A DNA stretch of 64,000 nt from Papillibacter cinnamivorans DSM 12816. Lineage in GTDB: Bacteria; Bacillota; Clostridia; Oscillospirales; Oscillospiraceae. The stretch covers positions 186,001-250,000 of the forward strand of contig NZ_FWXW01000001.1 of the NCBI RefSeq assembly GCF_900176335.1, in the 5' to 3' direction. Positions within the stretch are counted from its first letter, which is position 1, and every line of letters starts with the position of its first letter. The position numbers were made by a program, and so were the translations under genes. Positions 42,074 through 51,663 of this stretch are shown in pieces. A model generated the notes under the pieces. That model worked only from the letters and a program-made list of their open reading frames with translations. It made no database searches and had not been told where the DNA came from.

Positions 42074-42308
42074 TGAAACATTTTTGCATAAGGGGAGGTG
42101 GTCTCCCACCGGTCTCCAGATTCAGGATACCACGAAAGGACCCCGGCGGCCACAGGAAGGTTTCTCCCGTCGGCGGCGGTTGGATTCTCCTTCCCTCCGG
42201 GCCGGAAAAACTTGCCGCCCGGCACCCGCAGTTTTTACACAGCCGTCAAACCGGCTATACATGCAGGTGGTACCATGGTGTCAAGATACAAGATAAGGGG
42301 GCTCCCCT
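42074..42308 (+). other. Gene-free leader region before phoH
   Basis: 235 bases with no gene that I can support. Contains short self-complementary words such as GGTGGTCTCCCACC (near 42096) and GGTGGTACCATGG (near 42267). AAGATAAGGGGGC precedes the GTG of phoH. No promoter stands out. Confidence 0.4.
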
Positions 42309-43694
42309 GTGAAAAAAACCTACGTTCTGGACACCAACGTGCTGCTTCAGACGCCTCATGCCCTGTATGCTTTTGGCGACAACGACGTGATCCTTCCCGA
42401 GGTGGTCCTGGAGGAACTGGACCGTTTCAAGAAAGACCCGTCCGAGACGGGCGCCAACGCCCGCGAAGCCGCCCGGATTCTGGAAGCTCTCCGCAGCAGG
42501 GGACCTCTCACCGCAGGTGTGGAGCTCCCGGGCGGAGGGCTTCTGCGCATCGAGCTCAACTTCCGGGGCGTGGAGCTCCCGGAAAGCTGGGAGGGCTCCA
42601 AGGCGGACAACCGCATCCTGAAGATCTGCAAGGGCCTTGCCGACCGGGGCGAGCCCGCCATTCTCGTCACCAAGGACACCTTCCTGCGCATCAAGGGGGA
42701 CATCATCGGCATCCCCGTCCAGGATTTTTTAAACGAGCAGGTGGCCCGGCCGGATTCCCAGTACCGGGGCCGGACGGAGCTTTACGCCACCGCCAAAAAA
42801 CTGGATGAGTTCTATAAAAAGGGGACTCTCCCTCTCCGCTCCCTGTCCTCCATAGACCCGGATACCGGCGAGCGCCGTCCCTTTTCTTTGATCACCAACG
42901 AGTTTGTCCACCTGCGCAGTACGGACAGCGCCAAGCAGTCCGCTCTGGGCAGGTTCGACGGCAAGCATCTGACGGTTCTAAAGTACGCCGACGAGACCCC
43001 CTTTGGGGTGCGTCCCCGGAACGTGGGCCAGCGCTTCATGCAGGAGGCCCTGATGATGAGCTCCTCGGAGGTCCCCCTGGTCATCGTCAAGGGCGCCGCG
43101 GGCACCGCCAAGACCTTCTATTCTTTGGCCGTGGGACTGCACCGGGTGCTGGCCCACAAAAGCCGGGAATACCGCAGGATTCTCGTCTGCCGGCCCAATG
43201 TCAAGTTTGACGAGGACATCGGATACCTGCCGGGAAGCGAGTCGGAAAAACTGGCTCCCTTCATGCGCTCCGTGGTGGACAACCTGGAAATCCTGGTGGA
43301 CAGCGACGACAGCGAGAGATACAAAAACGAGAGCGAGCTTTCCGACAAGGTCAGCGAACTCTTCAACCGCAATATCATAACCACCGAAGCCATCGCCTAC
43401 ATCCGGGGCCGCTCCATTCAGAAAAACTGGGTCATCATTGACGAGGCCCAGAATCTGACGCCCAAGCAGGTGAAGGGGATCGTCACCCGGGCGGGCAAGG
43501 GGACCAAGCTCATCCTCCTGGGGGACCCGGACCAGATCGACCATCCCTACCTGGACAGCCGCACCAACGGCCTGTGCTTTGCCTCCGAGCGCATGAAGGG
43601 AAGCCCCTACTGCTGTCAGCTCACCATGAACGACGACGAGTGCGAGCGCAGCCCCCTGGCCTTCGACAGCGCGGTCCGGATGGCCACCTGCTGA
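42309..43694 (+). CDS. PIN-PhoH family ATPase (YlaK-like)
   Basis: 461-aa cytoplasmic protein with an N-terminal PIN nuclease domain (YVLDTNVLLQTPHAL, VVLEELDRFK, acidic residues in KADNRILKI) and a C-terminal PhoH ATPase domain: Walker A GAAGTAKT (about residue 263) and WVIIDEAQNLTP as Walker B. PIN-PhoH proteins are proposed RNA helicase/RNases. Start is GTG 42309; no earlier in-frame start has a ribosome site. It was named for phosphate control in E. coli, but nothing ties it to the Pho genes downstream. Confidence 0.93.
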   Translation: MKKTYVLDTNVLLQTPHALYAFGDNDVILPEVVLEELDRFKKDPSETGANAREAARILEALRSRGPLTAGVELPGGGLLRIELNFRGVELPESWEGSKADNRILKICKGLADRGEPAILVTKDTFLRIKGDIIGIPVQDFLNEQVARPDSQYRGRTELYATAKKLDEFYKKGTLPLRSLSSIDPDTGERRPFSLITNEFVHLRSTDSAKQSALGRFDGKHLTVLKYADETPFGVRPRNVGQRFMQEALMMSSSEVPLVIVKGAAGTAKTFYSLAVGLHRVLAHKSREYRRILVCRPNVKFDEDIGYLPGSESEKLAPFMRSVVDNLEILVDSDDSERYKNESELSDKVSELFNRNIITTEAIAYIRGRSIQKNWVIIDEAQNLTPKQVKGIVTRAGKGTKLILLGDPDQIDHPYLDSRTNGLCFASERMKGSPYCCQLTMNDDECERSPLAFDSAVRMATC

Positions 43695-43786
43695 TCCCGC
43701 AGAAGAGATTTCACCGTATTTTTACCCCGGTTTGATGGGATTTTTTAAGACCGGTGGTATGGTTTCATCGGAAGGGTGTGATAGGC

Positions 43787-44401
43787 TTGAATACCTTGTC
43801 CCATATCGCCGTGGGCTCCCTTGTGTGTACTTACCTCGCGGAGCACCACGAAATCCGTCTGAGCAGGATGAGCTTTCTTCTGGGAAACATCATTCCCGAC
43901 TTCCGGCCCTCCTTTCTCTCCCGGCCCCATTACCTGGCCCAGAGCATCGGCTACGTCACCGGGGAAATGGAAGCTCTGGCTTCCCAGCCTCTTTCTTCCG
44001 CAGAGATTGGCAGCGAATATTCCAAGCGTCTGGGAGTCGTCTGCCACTACTATGCGGATTTTTTCTGCCATGCCCACAGCGGGCGGATGAAAAAGGGACT
44101 GCTTGCCCACGTGCTGTATGAATACAGTTTGTATAAATACGGCAGGAAACGGGCGGAAGTTCTGGGGCGCATCCCTTACCTGCAAAGCGGTGAGGTTGCG
44201 GGAAACCTGGAGGCGCTGATCCGGAAGCTGGAGGCCTATCACCGCTTTTATCTGGACGCCGTGCCCTCGCCGGGGCAGGATCTGGTCTGCGCCAATCAGG
44301 CCTGCGCGGAGGCGGCTGCCGCCCTGGTGCGCTGTTCCTGCCGCCTGCGCGTCCCCGAATCCGCGGAATACCCCGCCTGCAAAACCGCCGCGGCGTTTTG
44401 A
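43787..44401 (+). CDS. Zinc-dependent phospholipase C-like protein
   Basis: 204-aa protein of the bacterial zinc-dependent phospholipase C fold: NTLSHIAVG (N-terminal ligand His), LLGNIIPDFRP (Asp), and VCHYYADFFCHAHSG (His/Asp cluster at about 84-98). No signal peptide, so it is probably cytoplasmic and may act on another phosphoester. TTG 43787 gives a family-like N terminus and has GGAAGGG upstream; GTG 43778 or ATG 43754 would add 3 or 11 residues. 46 bases from the glycosyltransferase gene. Confidence 0.75.
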   Translation: MNTLSHIAVGSLVCTYLAEHHEIRLSRMSFLLGNIIPDFRPSFLSRPHYLAQSIGYVTGEMEALASQPLSSAEIGSEYSKRLGVVCHYYADFFCHAHSGRMKKGLLAHVLYEYSLYKYGRKRAEVLGRIPYLQSGEVAGNLEALIRKLEAYHRFYLDAVPSPGQDLVCANQACAEAAAALVRCSCRLRVPESAEYPACKTAAAF

Positions 44402-44447
44402 GAAAACCCCAAGTTCCGCAATCCTGAGGAAAGGATGGACGAAGCCC

Positions 44448-45605
44448 ATGAGAATCGCCTATTTTACGGATACCTTCCGGCCGGAGATCAACGGCGTGAC
44501 CAATACCCTGGAGTATCTGTCCGCCTACCTGGCCGCACGGAATACGCAGCACCTCTTTTTCGCTCCCGATTACGGCGGAAACCTCACTCCCGTTAAGGAA
44601 GAAAACGTTCTCCGCTTTCCCGGCGTTCCTCCCTTTGTCAGTCCCAGCAGCCGCCTTGCCTTTCCCTCGGGAAGGGCGGTCCGCTCCGCCGTGAGGGACT
44701 TTCGCCCGGACCTCATCCATATCACCAGCGAGCTGGGGGTGGGCATGAGCGGGCTCCAGGCCGCCCGCTCTTTGGGCATTCCCGTGGTCATGTCCTACCA
44801 CACCAACTTCGACCGGTATTTTGCCTTTTATTACGCCCGCCTCCTGGATCTCCCGTATTGGACGTACATGAAATGGTTCCACAGCTTTGCCGCGGTAAAC
44901 CTCTGTCCTTCCAAAAGCACCCTCGGGGAGCTCCGGGGGAGGGGCATGGGCAGTCTGGACGTCTGGTCCCGGGGCGTCGACCTTTTAAGATTCAGCCCTC
45001 GGCTGCGCTCCGGCGGGGTTCGGGATTCCCTGGGCGGCCGGGACAAGTTCATTTTTCTCTATGTGGGCCGGATCGCCAGGGAGAAGGGGCTGGACGTCCT
45101 GGCCCGGGCCCTCCGAGAGGTCCACGCCCGGATGGGGGAGCGGGCGCGCTTTGTCTTTACGGGAGACGGGCCGTACCTGAGGGAAATGACCGCCATGGAT
45201 CTTCCCAACACGGTCTTTACCGGTTTCAAACAGGGCGCGGAACTGGCGGAAATCTACGCCAGCGCGGACGCCTTCGTTTTTCCCTCCGGGACGGAGACCC
45301 TGGGGAACGTCCTGCTGGAGGCCATGGCAAGCGGCTTGCCCTCCGTCTGCGCCGATTCGGGGGGCGTCACCGATTTTGCCTTCCACATGGAAAACGCCTA
45401 TGTTGCCGGATATGAAAGCGCTTCAAGCCTCGCCCGGGGCATGCTGGAGCTTGCCTCCAATCCGCTCCTGCGCCGACGACTGGGAGAGGGCGGGCTGGAA
45501 ACCGCCCGCAGCCGCAGCTGGACGGGAGTCTTCGACAGCCTGATGCTGCAGTATCGCGCCGTTCTGGACGGATGCGCCCCGGAGCAGGGGAGGGTCGCCG
45601 TATGA
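44448..45605 (+). CDS. GT4-family glycosyltransferase
   Basis: 385-aa GT-B glycosyltransferase: N-terminal domain MRIAYFTDTFRPEINGVTN with the acceptor side motif SYHTNFDRY, and a C-terminal nucleotide-sugar domain with FLYVGRIAREKGLDVL and SGTETLGNVLLEAMASGLP (the E-x7-E motif). It resembles the mannosyl/glucosyl-diacylglycerol transferases. Its stop overlaps the start of ugd by 4 bases, so it may use UDP-glucuronic acid, giving a glucuronosyl lipid or polysaccharide; this is inference. Confidence 0.88.
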   Translation: MRIAYFTDTFRPEINGVTNTLEYLSAYLAARNTQHLFFAPDYGGNLTPVKEENVLRFPGVPPFVSPSSRLAFPSGRAVRSAVRDFRPDLIHITSELGVGMSGLQAARSLGIPVVMSYHTNFDRYFAFYYARLLDLPYWTYMKWFHSFAAVNLCPSKSTLGELRGRGMGSLDVWSRGVDLLRFSPRLRSGGVRDSLGGRDKFIFLYVGRIAREKGLDVLARALREVHARMGERARFVFTGDGPYLREMTAMDLPNTVFTGFKQGAELAEIYASADAFVFPSGTETLGNVLLEAMASGLPSVCADSGGVTDFAFHMENAYVAGYESASSLARGMLELASNPLLRRRLGEGGLETARSRSWTGVFDSLMLQYRAVLDGCAPEQGRVAV

Positions 45606-46918
45606 AGATCGCCGTCGTCGGAACCGGTTACGTGGGCCTGGTCACCGCCGTCTGTCTCGCCCACACCGGGCACGAGGTCCGCTGCCTGGACCGGGACGAA
45701 ACAAAAATTTCCCTCCTGCGCCGCGGTGTCCCGCCGATTTTTGAAGCGGGAGTCCGGGAGCTGATGGAGGAAAACAAGAATAGCCTGATCTATACCGCCG
45801 ACCCCGGGGAGGCCATCCCCGGAGCAGAGGTCATATTCATCTGCGTGGGGACGCCTGAGCGGGCCGACGGGTATGCAAACCTCGCCGCTATCTATGAATC
45901 GGCGGAAGAGATCGCGGAGCATGCCGACAGGGACTGCGTCGTGGTGGTGAAGTCCACCGTCCCCATGGGGACCAACGAGAAGCTGGAGAAGCTCCTGTCC
46001 TCCCGCATAAGACGGGGGATTCGCCTGGAGGTGGCCTCCAACCCGGAGTTTCTCTCCCAGGGAACCGCCGTGCGGGATATGCTCTCCGGTCAGCGCCTGG
46101 TCCTGGGCGTGGAGAGCGAAACGGCCGAGGCGGTCCTCCGCAGGGTCTACCGGGAATTTGACGTCCCCATTTTAGTGAGCGACCGGAAGACGGCGGAGAT
46201 GATCAAATACGCCTCCAACAACTTTCTGGCCCTGAAGATTTCCTATATCAACGAGATCGCCAACCTCTGCGAGGCGGTGGGCGCCGACGTGGAGACGGTG
46301 GCCCTTGGCATGGGTATGGATGAGCGGATCGGCAACAGGTTCCTCCGCTCCGGCGTGGGCTACGGCGGCTCCTGTTTTCCCAAGGACACTAAGGCTCTCC
46401 ACTGGCTGGCGAGGTACCACGATTTCGAACTGAAAACCGTCAAGGCCGCCATCGAGGTGAACGAGAACCAAAAGATCCGTCTCATCAAAAAGGCCCGCCG
46501 GTACTACCCCTGCCTGGAGGGCCTGAACGCCGCGGTGCTGGGCCTTTCCTTCAAGCCGGGCACCGACGACCTGAGGGACGCGCCATCGCTGCAGCACGTC
46601 GCCGTCCTTTTGGACAACGGCGTCCATGTCCGGGTCTGGGATCCCGCGGCCATGGAAGGCTTCCGCCGGCTTTTCACCGGCTCCGTCCGCTACTGCTCCT
46701 CCATCGGGGAGGCTCTGAAGGACACCGACATCTGCTTTATCCTCACGGAGTGGGAGGAGGTACGCGCCTTTCCCCTTGTCATGTTCCCCCGGCTCATGAA
46801 AAGGCCCGTGGTGCTGGACGGGCGCAACTGCTTCGACCCCGGAGCCGCGCGGGAAGCGGGAATCGTATACGATTCAATCGGCCGCCGTCCCGTGCTTGGC
46901 GATGTGGCGCAGCAGTGA
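45602..46918 (+). CDS. ugd: UDP-glucose 6-dehydrogenase
   Basis: 438-aa enzyme oxidising UDP-glucose to UDP-glucuronate with NAD. Marks: KIAVVGTGYVGLVTAVCLAH, KSTVPMGTNEKLE, SNPEFLSQGTAVRDM, the lysine in AEMIKYASNNFLALKISYIN, and the catalytic Cys in SGVGYGGSCFPKDTKAL. ATG 45602 overlaps the glycosyltransferase stop (ATGA). Its last 45 bases overlap the end of the convergent ppk gene. Confidence 0.95.
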   Translation: MKIAVVGTGYVGLVTAVCLAHTGHEVRCLDRDETKISLLRRGVPPIFEAGVRELMEENKNSLIYTADPGEAIPGAEVIFICVGTPERADGYANLAAIYESAEEIAEHADRDCVVVVKSTVPMGTNEKLEKLLSSRIRRGIRLEVASNPEFLSQGTAVRDMLSGQRLVLGVESETAEAVLRRVYREFDVPILVSDRKTAEMIKYASNNFLALKISYINEIANLCEAVGADVETVALGMGMDERIGNRFLRSGVGYGGSCFPKDTKALHWLARYHDFELKTVKAAIEVNENQKIRLIKKARRYYPCLEGLNAAVLGLSFKPGTDDLRDAPSLQHVAVLLDNGVHVRVWDPAAMEGFRRLFTGSVRYCSSIGEALKDTDICFILTEWEEVRAFPLVMFPRLMKRPVVLDGRNCFDPGAAREAGIVYDSIGRRPVLGDVAQQ

Positions 46919-49039
46919 GGCGAGAAACCCTCCCTCCGGTTCCTTTGCAGCCGGCGCCGGTATGTTCGCCGTCTCGTGCATGAAGTACTCCTGACTGTCC
47001 AGCGGCCCGTCCTCGCCGGAGGGAATGCGCTGGTAGGTACCGTCCGGGAGCATACGCCTTCCCTTGACGGTGTCCCTCAGCTGAACGTCCAGAATATGCA
47101 GGATTCGCCTTTTCAGTTCCTCGTCCAGAATGGGGCAGGCGATTTCCACCCTGCGCTCGGTGTTGCGCGTCATGAGATCCGCCGAGGAAATGTAGATCCG
47201 CCTGTCATCGCCGCCGCCGAAGCAGTAGACTCTGGCGTGCTCCAGGAACCGGCCCACGATGCTCCGCACCGTCACGTTTTCCGTCTTTCCGGGAACCCCC
47301 GGCAGGATGCAGCAGATTCCCCGGACGATGAGCGCGACGGGGACCCCGGCCCGGGAGGCCATAGACAGCCGGTCGATGACGTCCCTGTCCGTGATGGAAT
47401 TGAGCTTGAACGAGATCCCGGCCGGAAGGCCGTTTTCTTTTTTTTCGATTTCATGGTCGATGAGGGTGAGGACCGTCTCCTTGAGCATGGAGGGGGCTGC
47501 GACCAGCTTTGAATACCGCCCGTCCATACGGGAGACGGATAGGTTTTTGAAGAAGGCGGCGGCGTCCTTTCCGATCTCCTCGTTTGCGGTGATGAGGGAC
47601 AGGTCGGAGTAAAGTCCCGCCGTCTTTTCGTTGTAATTTCCGGTCCCCGCCTGGGTTACGCAGCGGATCCGGCCTTTGTCCCGCAGGGTGATGAGGCAGA
47701 GCTTGGAGTGCACCTTGAAGCCGTCGATGCCGAAGATCACCTTGCACCCGGCTTCCTCCAGGCGCTCGGCCCACTCGATGTTGTTCTGCTCGTCGAACCG
47801 GGCTCTCAGCTCCATGAGCACCGTCACGTCCTTCTGCGCCTCCGCTGCCGCCACCAGGTATTCCGCCAGCTTTGATTTCCGGTCGATGCGGTAGAGGGTG
47901 ATCCGGATGGACAGGACGGACGGATCCAGGGCGGCTTCCCGGACGAGGCGGAGAAAGGGATCCATGCTCTCATAAGGGTAGTACAGCAGTACGTCCCTGC
48001 GCAACACCTGGGGCAGAACGCTCTCGCTTTCCCGGAGCATCGGCGAATAGCGCGGCGTATACGGGCGGTGCAGCAGTTCCCTCTTGTCCGCCTGGGGAAG
48101 CTTCTCCTCCAGCTGGAAGACATAGGACAGGTCCAGAGGGGACGCGCTGTGATAGACCTGCTTTTTGGCAAGGCCCAGCTTCCCACAAAGATACTCTTCC
48201 AGCGCCTGAACCGGCTCCCCCTGGGTCTCCAGGCGCACGGGAGCGAGCCTCGCCCGCTTTTTCAGCACCTTCTTCATCCTGAGGCGGAAATCGTCCTCCA
48301 CGTCGAAGGCCTCGTCGTCCGGATTGATGTCCGCGTTCCGGGTGACCGACACCACCGTCTTTTCCGCGACGCCGAACCCGCCGAACATCGTATCCGCGAA
48401 GGCGGAAATAATATCCTCCAGCAGAAGGTAGCGGATTCCCTCTCCCTCCAGAAAAAAGAGCCGCGGCACCGCCCGGGGGACGGGCACGATGCCGAACTGC
48501 CCGCCGTTCTTGGTTTTCAGAAGCAGCGCCACGTACAGAGTCTTGTTGGAAAGGTGAGGGAAGGGGTGCCTTTCGTCCACCACCTGGGGGGACAGGACGG
48601 GCAGCACAAAACTCTCGAAGTATTCCTGCACCGTTTTTTTCTCCTGGCCGCTCAGCTGCGTAAAGATCTCTCTGGAAATCCCCGCGGTCGAAAGCTTCTG
48701 CTGGAGCTGAAAAAAGATGCGGTCCTTCTGCCCGTAGAGGGGCGTCACGGCGCGGTAAATCCGTTTCAGCTGCTCCTGAGCGGTCCAGCCGGATTTGTTG
48801 TCCGTGTGGTTTTCGTCCATCAGCGCCAGATCCTGGATGCTTCCCACCCGGATCATGAAAAACTCGTCCAGGTTTCTCGCGAAGATCGCCGCGAATTTAA
48901 GCCTTTCCAGCAGGGGAAGCATTTCCTCGTCCGCCTCCTCCAGCACCCTTCGGTTAAACCGCAGCCAGGAGATCTCCCGGTTCTGGGTATAGCTGATATC
49001 ATGAGAAGTGCCGGCGTTTTTTTCCTCTTCCACGGTCAT
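46874..49039 (-). CDS. ppk: Polyphosphate kinase 1
   Basis: 721-aa PPK1, which reversibly polymerises the ATP gamma-phosphate into polyphosphate. N-terminal domain starts REISWLRFNRRVLEEA; the catalytic PLD-like halves show FGIDGFKVHSKLCLITLRDK (His autophosphorylation site) and TGNYNEKTAGLYSDLSLIT, later RVYCFGGGDDRRIYISSADL and MTRNTERRVEIACP. Length is normal. Its ATG overlaps the ppx stop by 4 bases and it is the last gene of the phosphate operon. The 3' end overlaps ugd by 45 bases on the opposite strand. Confidence 0.96.
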   Translation of the reverse strand: MTVEEEKNAGTSHDISYTQNREISWLRFNRRVLEEADEEMLPLLERLKFAAIFARNLDEFFMIRVGSIQDLALMDENHTDNKSGWTAQEQLKRIYRAVTPLYGQKDRIFFQLQQKLSTAGISREIFTQLSGQEKKTVQEYFESFVLPVLSPQVVDERHPFPHLSNKTLYVALLLKTKNGGQFGIVPVPRAVPRLFFLEGEGIRYLLLEDIISAFADTMFGGFGVAEKTVVSVTRNADINPDDEAFDVEDDFRLRMKKVLKKRARLAPVRLETQGEPVQALEEYLCGKLGLAKKQVYHSASPLDLSYVFQLEEKLPQADKRELLHRPYTPRYSPMLRESESVLPQVLRRDVLLYYPYESMDPFLRLVREAALDPSVLSIRITLYRIDRKSKLAEYLVAAAEAQKDVTVLMELRARFDEQNNIEWAERLEEAGCKVIFGIDGFKVHSKLCLITLRDKGRIRCVTQAGTGNYNEKTAGLYSDLSLITANEEIGKDAAAFFKNLSVSRMDGRYSKLVAAPSMLKETVLTLIDHEIEKKENGLPAGISFKLNSITDRDVIDRLSMASRAGVPVALIVRGICCILPGVPGKTENVTVRSIVGRFLEHARVYCFGGGDDRRIYISSADLMTRNTERRVEIACPILDEELKRRILHILDVQLRDTVKGRRMLPDGTYQRIPSGEDGPLDSQEYFMHETANIPAPAAKEPEGGFLASLLRHIAKHGTAAD

Positions 49040-49950
49040 ATCCCCCTTTGTATCACCCTGCTGTAAAGATAGCCTTCCCGGACGCCGCAGCTGCTCACGG
49101 TAATGCGTTTTCCCCCGCAGCCCTTCGCCACGGTCCGTAAAATCACCATGCCGGGTATCAGCGTATGCACCCGGTCGGGGACCAGCTGAAGCATGCGCCT
49201 GGAAAAAGCCTTGCCGTTTTTCCGGTAAGCGCCCAGCAGCTCTCCCAGCAGCCGGGTCTCCAGCAGGGTATTTTCATAGGGCAGTTCAAAATAGCTGTTA
49301 TAAAGCTTTCGGGTTGCCCGTGCCGTGCCGCCCGAGGCGCAGATTTCCTCCCTGCGGACCTTGGAAAACCCGTTGAGCTTTTGGATTTCTTCCTCCGCCG
49401 CGGCGCGGATCTTTTTCATGGCTTCCTTCTGCGGAAGGATGCCGGGCACGTTTTTTAAAAAGAGGTTGAGGGCGCCCACGGGCATGCTCTCCGCCCGCAG
49501 GATCTCGCCGCCTTCAAACTCGGCCAGCTCCGTGCTGCCGCCCCCGATGTCCACGAAAAGCCCGTTTTCCATATGTACCGCTCCGATGACGCCGATAAAG
49601 CCCAGCCGGGACTCCTCCTCGCCGGTGAGCACGTCCACGGAAAAACCGGTGTATTCCCGGATCCGCCGCACCGCCTCCTCGGTGTTTCCCACGTTGCGCA
49701 GAGAAGCCGTGGCAAACACGTAATAGGAACTGATCTGAAAATTGTTCAGCAGCTGCCGGAAATAGGAGAGCACATAACAGGCTTTCCGGATCCCGGCTTC
49801 GGACAGCTCTCCGTTTTCCACGTAGCCGGAAAGACCCGCCGTCGTCTTTTTGTGCAGCAGCAGCCGGGTTTCCTCTCCCTCCCGCCGGTAGATGGAAAGG
49901 CGTATGGTGTTGGAGCCCAGGTCAATGATGCCGTAAATCAATCCGTTCAT
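49036..49950 (-). CDS. ppx: Ppx/GppA-family exopolyphosphatase
   Basis: 304-aa ASKHA-fold phosphatase degrading polyphosphate or pppGpp. Marks: YGIIDLGSNTIRLSIY, FATASLRNVGN, DVLTGEEESRLGFIG and FVDIGGGSTELAEFE. It is the short single-domain form. The frame stays open far upstream through pstB, but ATG 49950 with GGAGAG nine bases before it gives the classical start; ATG 49974, overlapping the pstB stop, would add eight residues. Sits between pstB and ppk, coupling phosphate import with polyphosphate turnover. Confidence 0.92.
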   Translation of the reverse strand: MNGLIYGIIDLGSNTIRLSIYRREGEETRLLLHKKTTAGLSGYVENGELSEAGIRKACYVLSYFRQLLNNFQISSYYVFATASLRNVGNTEEAVRRIREYTGFSVDVLTGEEESRLGFIGVIGAVHMENGLFVDIGGGSTELAEFEGGEILRAESMPVGALNLFLKNVPGILPQKEAMKKIRAAAEEEIQKLNGFSKVRREEICASGGTARATRKLYNSYFELPYENTLLETRLLGELLGAYRKNGKAFSRRMLQLVPDRVHTLIPGMVILRTVAKGCGGKRITVSSCGVREGYLYSRVIQRGI

Positions 49951-49970
49951 CTCCACTGTCTCTCCGGGCG

Positions 49971-50723
49971 TCATATGCGGCCCGTGAGGTAATTTTGGGT
50001 CAGCTCCTCCCGCGGGAAGGAGAACAGGTCCAGGGTCTTTCCGCTCTCCGCCAGCCTTCCCTGGTAAAAAAACGAGGTATAGTCGGAAATCCTGCGGGCC
50101 TGCTCCATGTTGTGGGTCACCATGACGATGGTGTACCTCTCCTTCAGGTTTGTCAGCAGCTCCTCGATCCGGAAGGTGGATATGGGATCCAGTGCGGAGC
50201 AGGGCTCGTCCATGAGCAGAAGCTTGGGCTCCAGCATCAGCGCCCGGGCGATGCACAGCCTCTGCTGCTGCCCGCCGGAAAGGCGCAGGGCGGACTGGTC
50301 GAACCGGCCGGAAAGCTCGTCGAACAGCCCCACCAGCTTCAGCTTGTCCTCCGCCATGGCCCTCAGGACCTCCTTGCTTTCCTTCAGGTGCTCCCGCACC
50401 GGCAGCAGCATATTCTGCATCACGGTCATGGGCAGGGGATTGGTGTGCTGGAAGACCATTCCGATGCCGCGACGCAGCTCCTCGGCGAACCGCGGCGAGC
50501 GGGCCTTGTAGATGTCGGCCCCGTCCAGATTTACGTCGCCCTCCAGCCGGAAACCCGGCACGAAGTCGTTGAGCCGGTTGACGGACCGGAGAAGGGTGGT
50601 CTTGCCGCAGCCCGAGGGGCCGATAAAGGCGTAAATGCAGTGTTCCGGCACCTCCAGGGACACGTCGGCGAGCGCCCGGCTTTTCCCGTACCACGCACTC
50701 ACATGGGAAATTTCAATGAACAT
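49971..50723 (-). CDS. pstB: PstB, phosphate ABC transporter ATPase
   Basis: 250-aa ATPase energising high-affinity phosphate import. Walker A GPSGCGKTT, Q-loop VFQHTNPLPM (family form), signature LSGGQQQRLCIARAL, Walker B LLLMDEPCSALDPIS and switch VTHNMEQA. It overlaps pstA by 11 bases, last of the pst transporter genes; ppx follows. Confidence 0.95.
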   Translation of the reverse strand: MFIEISHVSAWYGKSRALADVSLEVPEHCIYAFIGPSGCGKTTLLRSVNRLNDFVPGFRLEGDVNLDGADIYKARSPRFAEELRRGIGMVFQHTNPLPMTVMQNMLLPVREHLKESKEVLRAMAEDKLKLVGLFDELSGRFDQSALRLSGGQQQRLCIARALMLEPKLLLMDEPCSALDPISTFRIEELLTNLKERYTIVMVTHNMEQARRISDYTSFFYQGRLAESGKTLDLFSFPREELTQNYLTGRI

Positions 50724-51663
50724 CCCGCCGCCCCCTTCCGATGCCGCCCACCACCGCCGTCAGCAGATTGAGGATCACGATGATGGCGATGAGCACGCAC
50801 GCCGCGCCGAAGGCCACGTGAAAGTTGTTTCCCTCCCCCGCGGGGGAGGTGAAAAAGATGTAGGTCGTGAGGGTGGAACCGGTATTGCGCAGGGTGGACA
50901 TCCAGTTGACGGGGGAGTACCAGGGCTGAAGCCCCGTCATCCGCAGCGTCCCTCCCAGGGTGAGCCAGACGATGGCCGTGTCCCCGATGATTCGCCCCAT
51001 GCCCAGGATCACCCCCGTCTGGATCCCCGGTTTCGACGCCAGCAGCGCGATGCGCGACACCGTGCGCCACCGGGAGGCGCCCAGGGCAAGGGATCCCTCC
51101 AGGTAGCTGGCGGGGACTGTTTTCATCGCTTCCTCCATGGATTTGATGACAAAGGGCAATATCATCACCGCCATGGCGATCCCCGAAACCAGAAAGGACT
51201 TTCCGTAAGCCCGGGATACTCCCACGGCAGTTTCCACCTGGGAGCTGAAAAAGGAAAGCCATGGCTGCGTGAAGATTGCCAGGGCAAACAGGGCGATGAC
51301 CACCGAAGGCACCCCCGAGAGGATGTCGATGGCTGTGTCGATCACCGCTTTCATCGCGCCGCGCCGGGCGTAATAGGTGAGATAGACTGCCGTCGCCAGG
51401 GAAAAGGGGTAGGCGATTGCGGTCCCGATGGCGGTGAGGAGCACGGTTCCCACCAAAGGCGTCAGGATGCCGCCCGCCTCGGTGTGGATGGCCGACGGGT
51501 TCGGCTCCTTTATCAGAAAATCCGGCGACAGCTCGCCGAAGCCGTAATAGAGGACCACCGCCAGGATCAGCAGGCAGACCGCCGCCACCAGAAGGGTGGA
51601 CAGCCATGCGTAAAGGGTTCCCGCCGCCGTGTCCGCCCGGTGGGTTTTGTGTTTAGTCGGCAT
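50713..51663 (-). CDS. pstA: PstA, phosphate ABC transporter permease
   Basis: 316-aa inner-membrane permease with about six hydrophobic segments; first LSTLLVAAVCLLILAVVLYY. The coupling loop is SLALGASRWRTVSRIALLAS, and RIIGDTAIVWLTLGG is a PstA mark. Overlaps pstC and pstB by 11 bases each, so the three are tightly coupled. Confidence 0.95.
   Translation of the reverse strand: MPTKHKTHRADTAAGTLYAWLSTLLVAAVCLLILAVVLYYGFGELSPDFLIKEPNPSAIHTEAGGILTPLVGTVLLTAIGTAIAYPFSLATAVYLTYYARRGAMKAVIDTAIDILSGVPSVVIALFALAIFTQPWLSFFSSQVETAVGVSRAYGKSFLVSGIAMAVMILPFVIKSMEEAMKTVPASYLEGSLALGASRWRTVSRIALLASKPGIQTGVILGMGRIIGDTAIVWLTLGGTLRMTGLQPWYSPVNWMSTLRNTGSTLTTYIFFTSPAGEGNNFHVAFGAACVLIAIIVILNLLTAVVGGIGRGRRDVH

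Noticed and set aside
42255-42280. GGTGGTACC, similar to a T-box antiterminator motif
   Set aside because: No specifier stem, terminator or aminoacid-related gene follows; the gene downstream is a PhoH ATPase. The word is also a simple palindrome.
49036-50694. A 552-codon open frame covering ppx plus sequence antisense-free upstream through pstB
   Set aside because: The upstream half is the shifted frame of pstB and resembles no family; the Ppx start at 49950 is clear.
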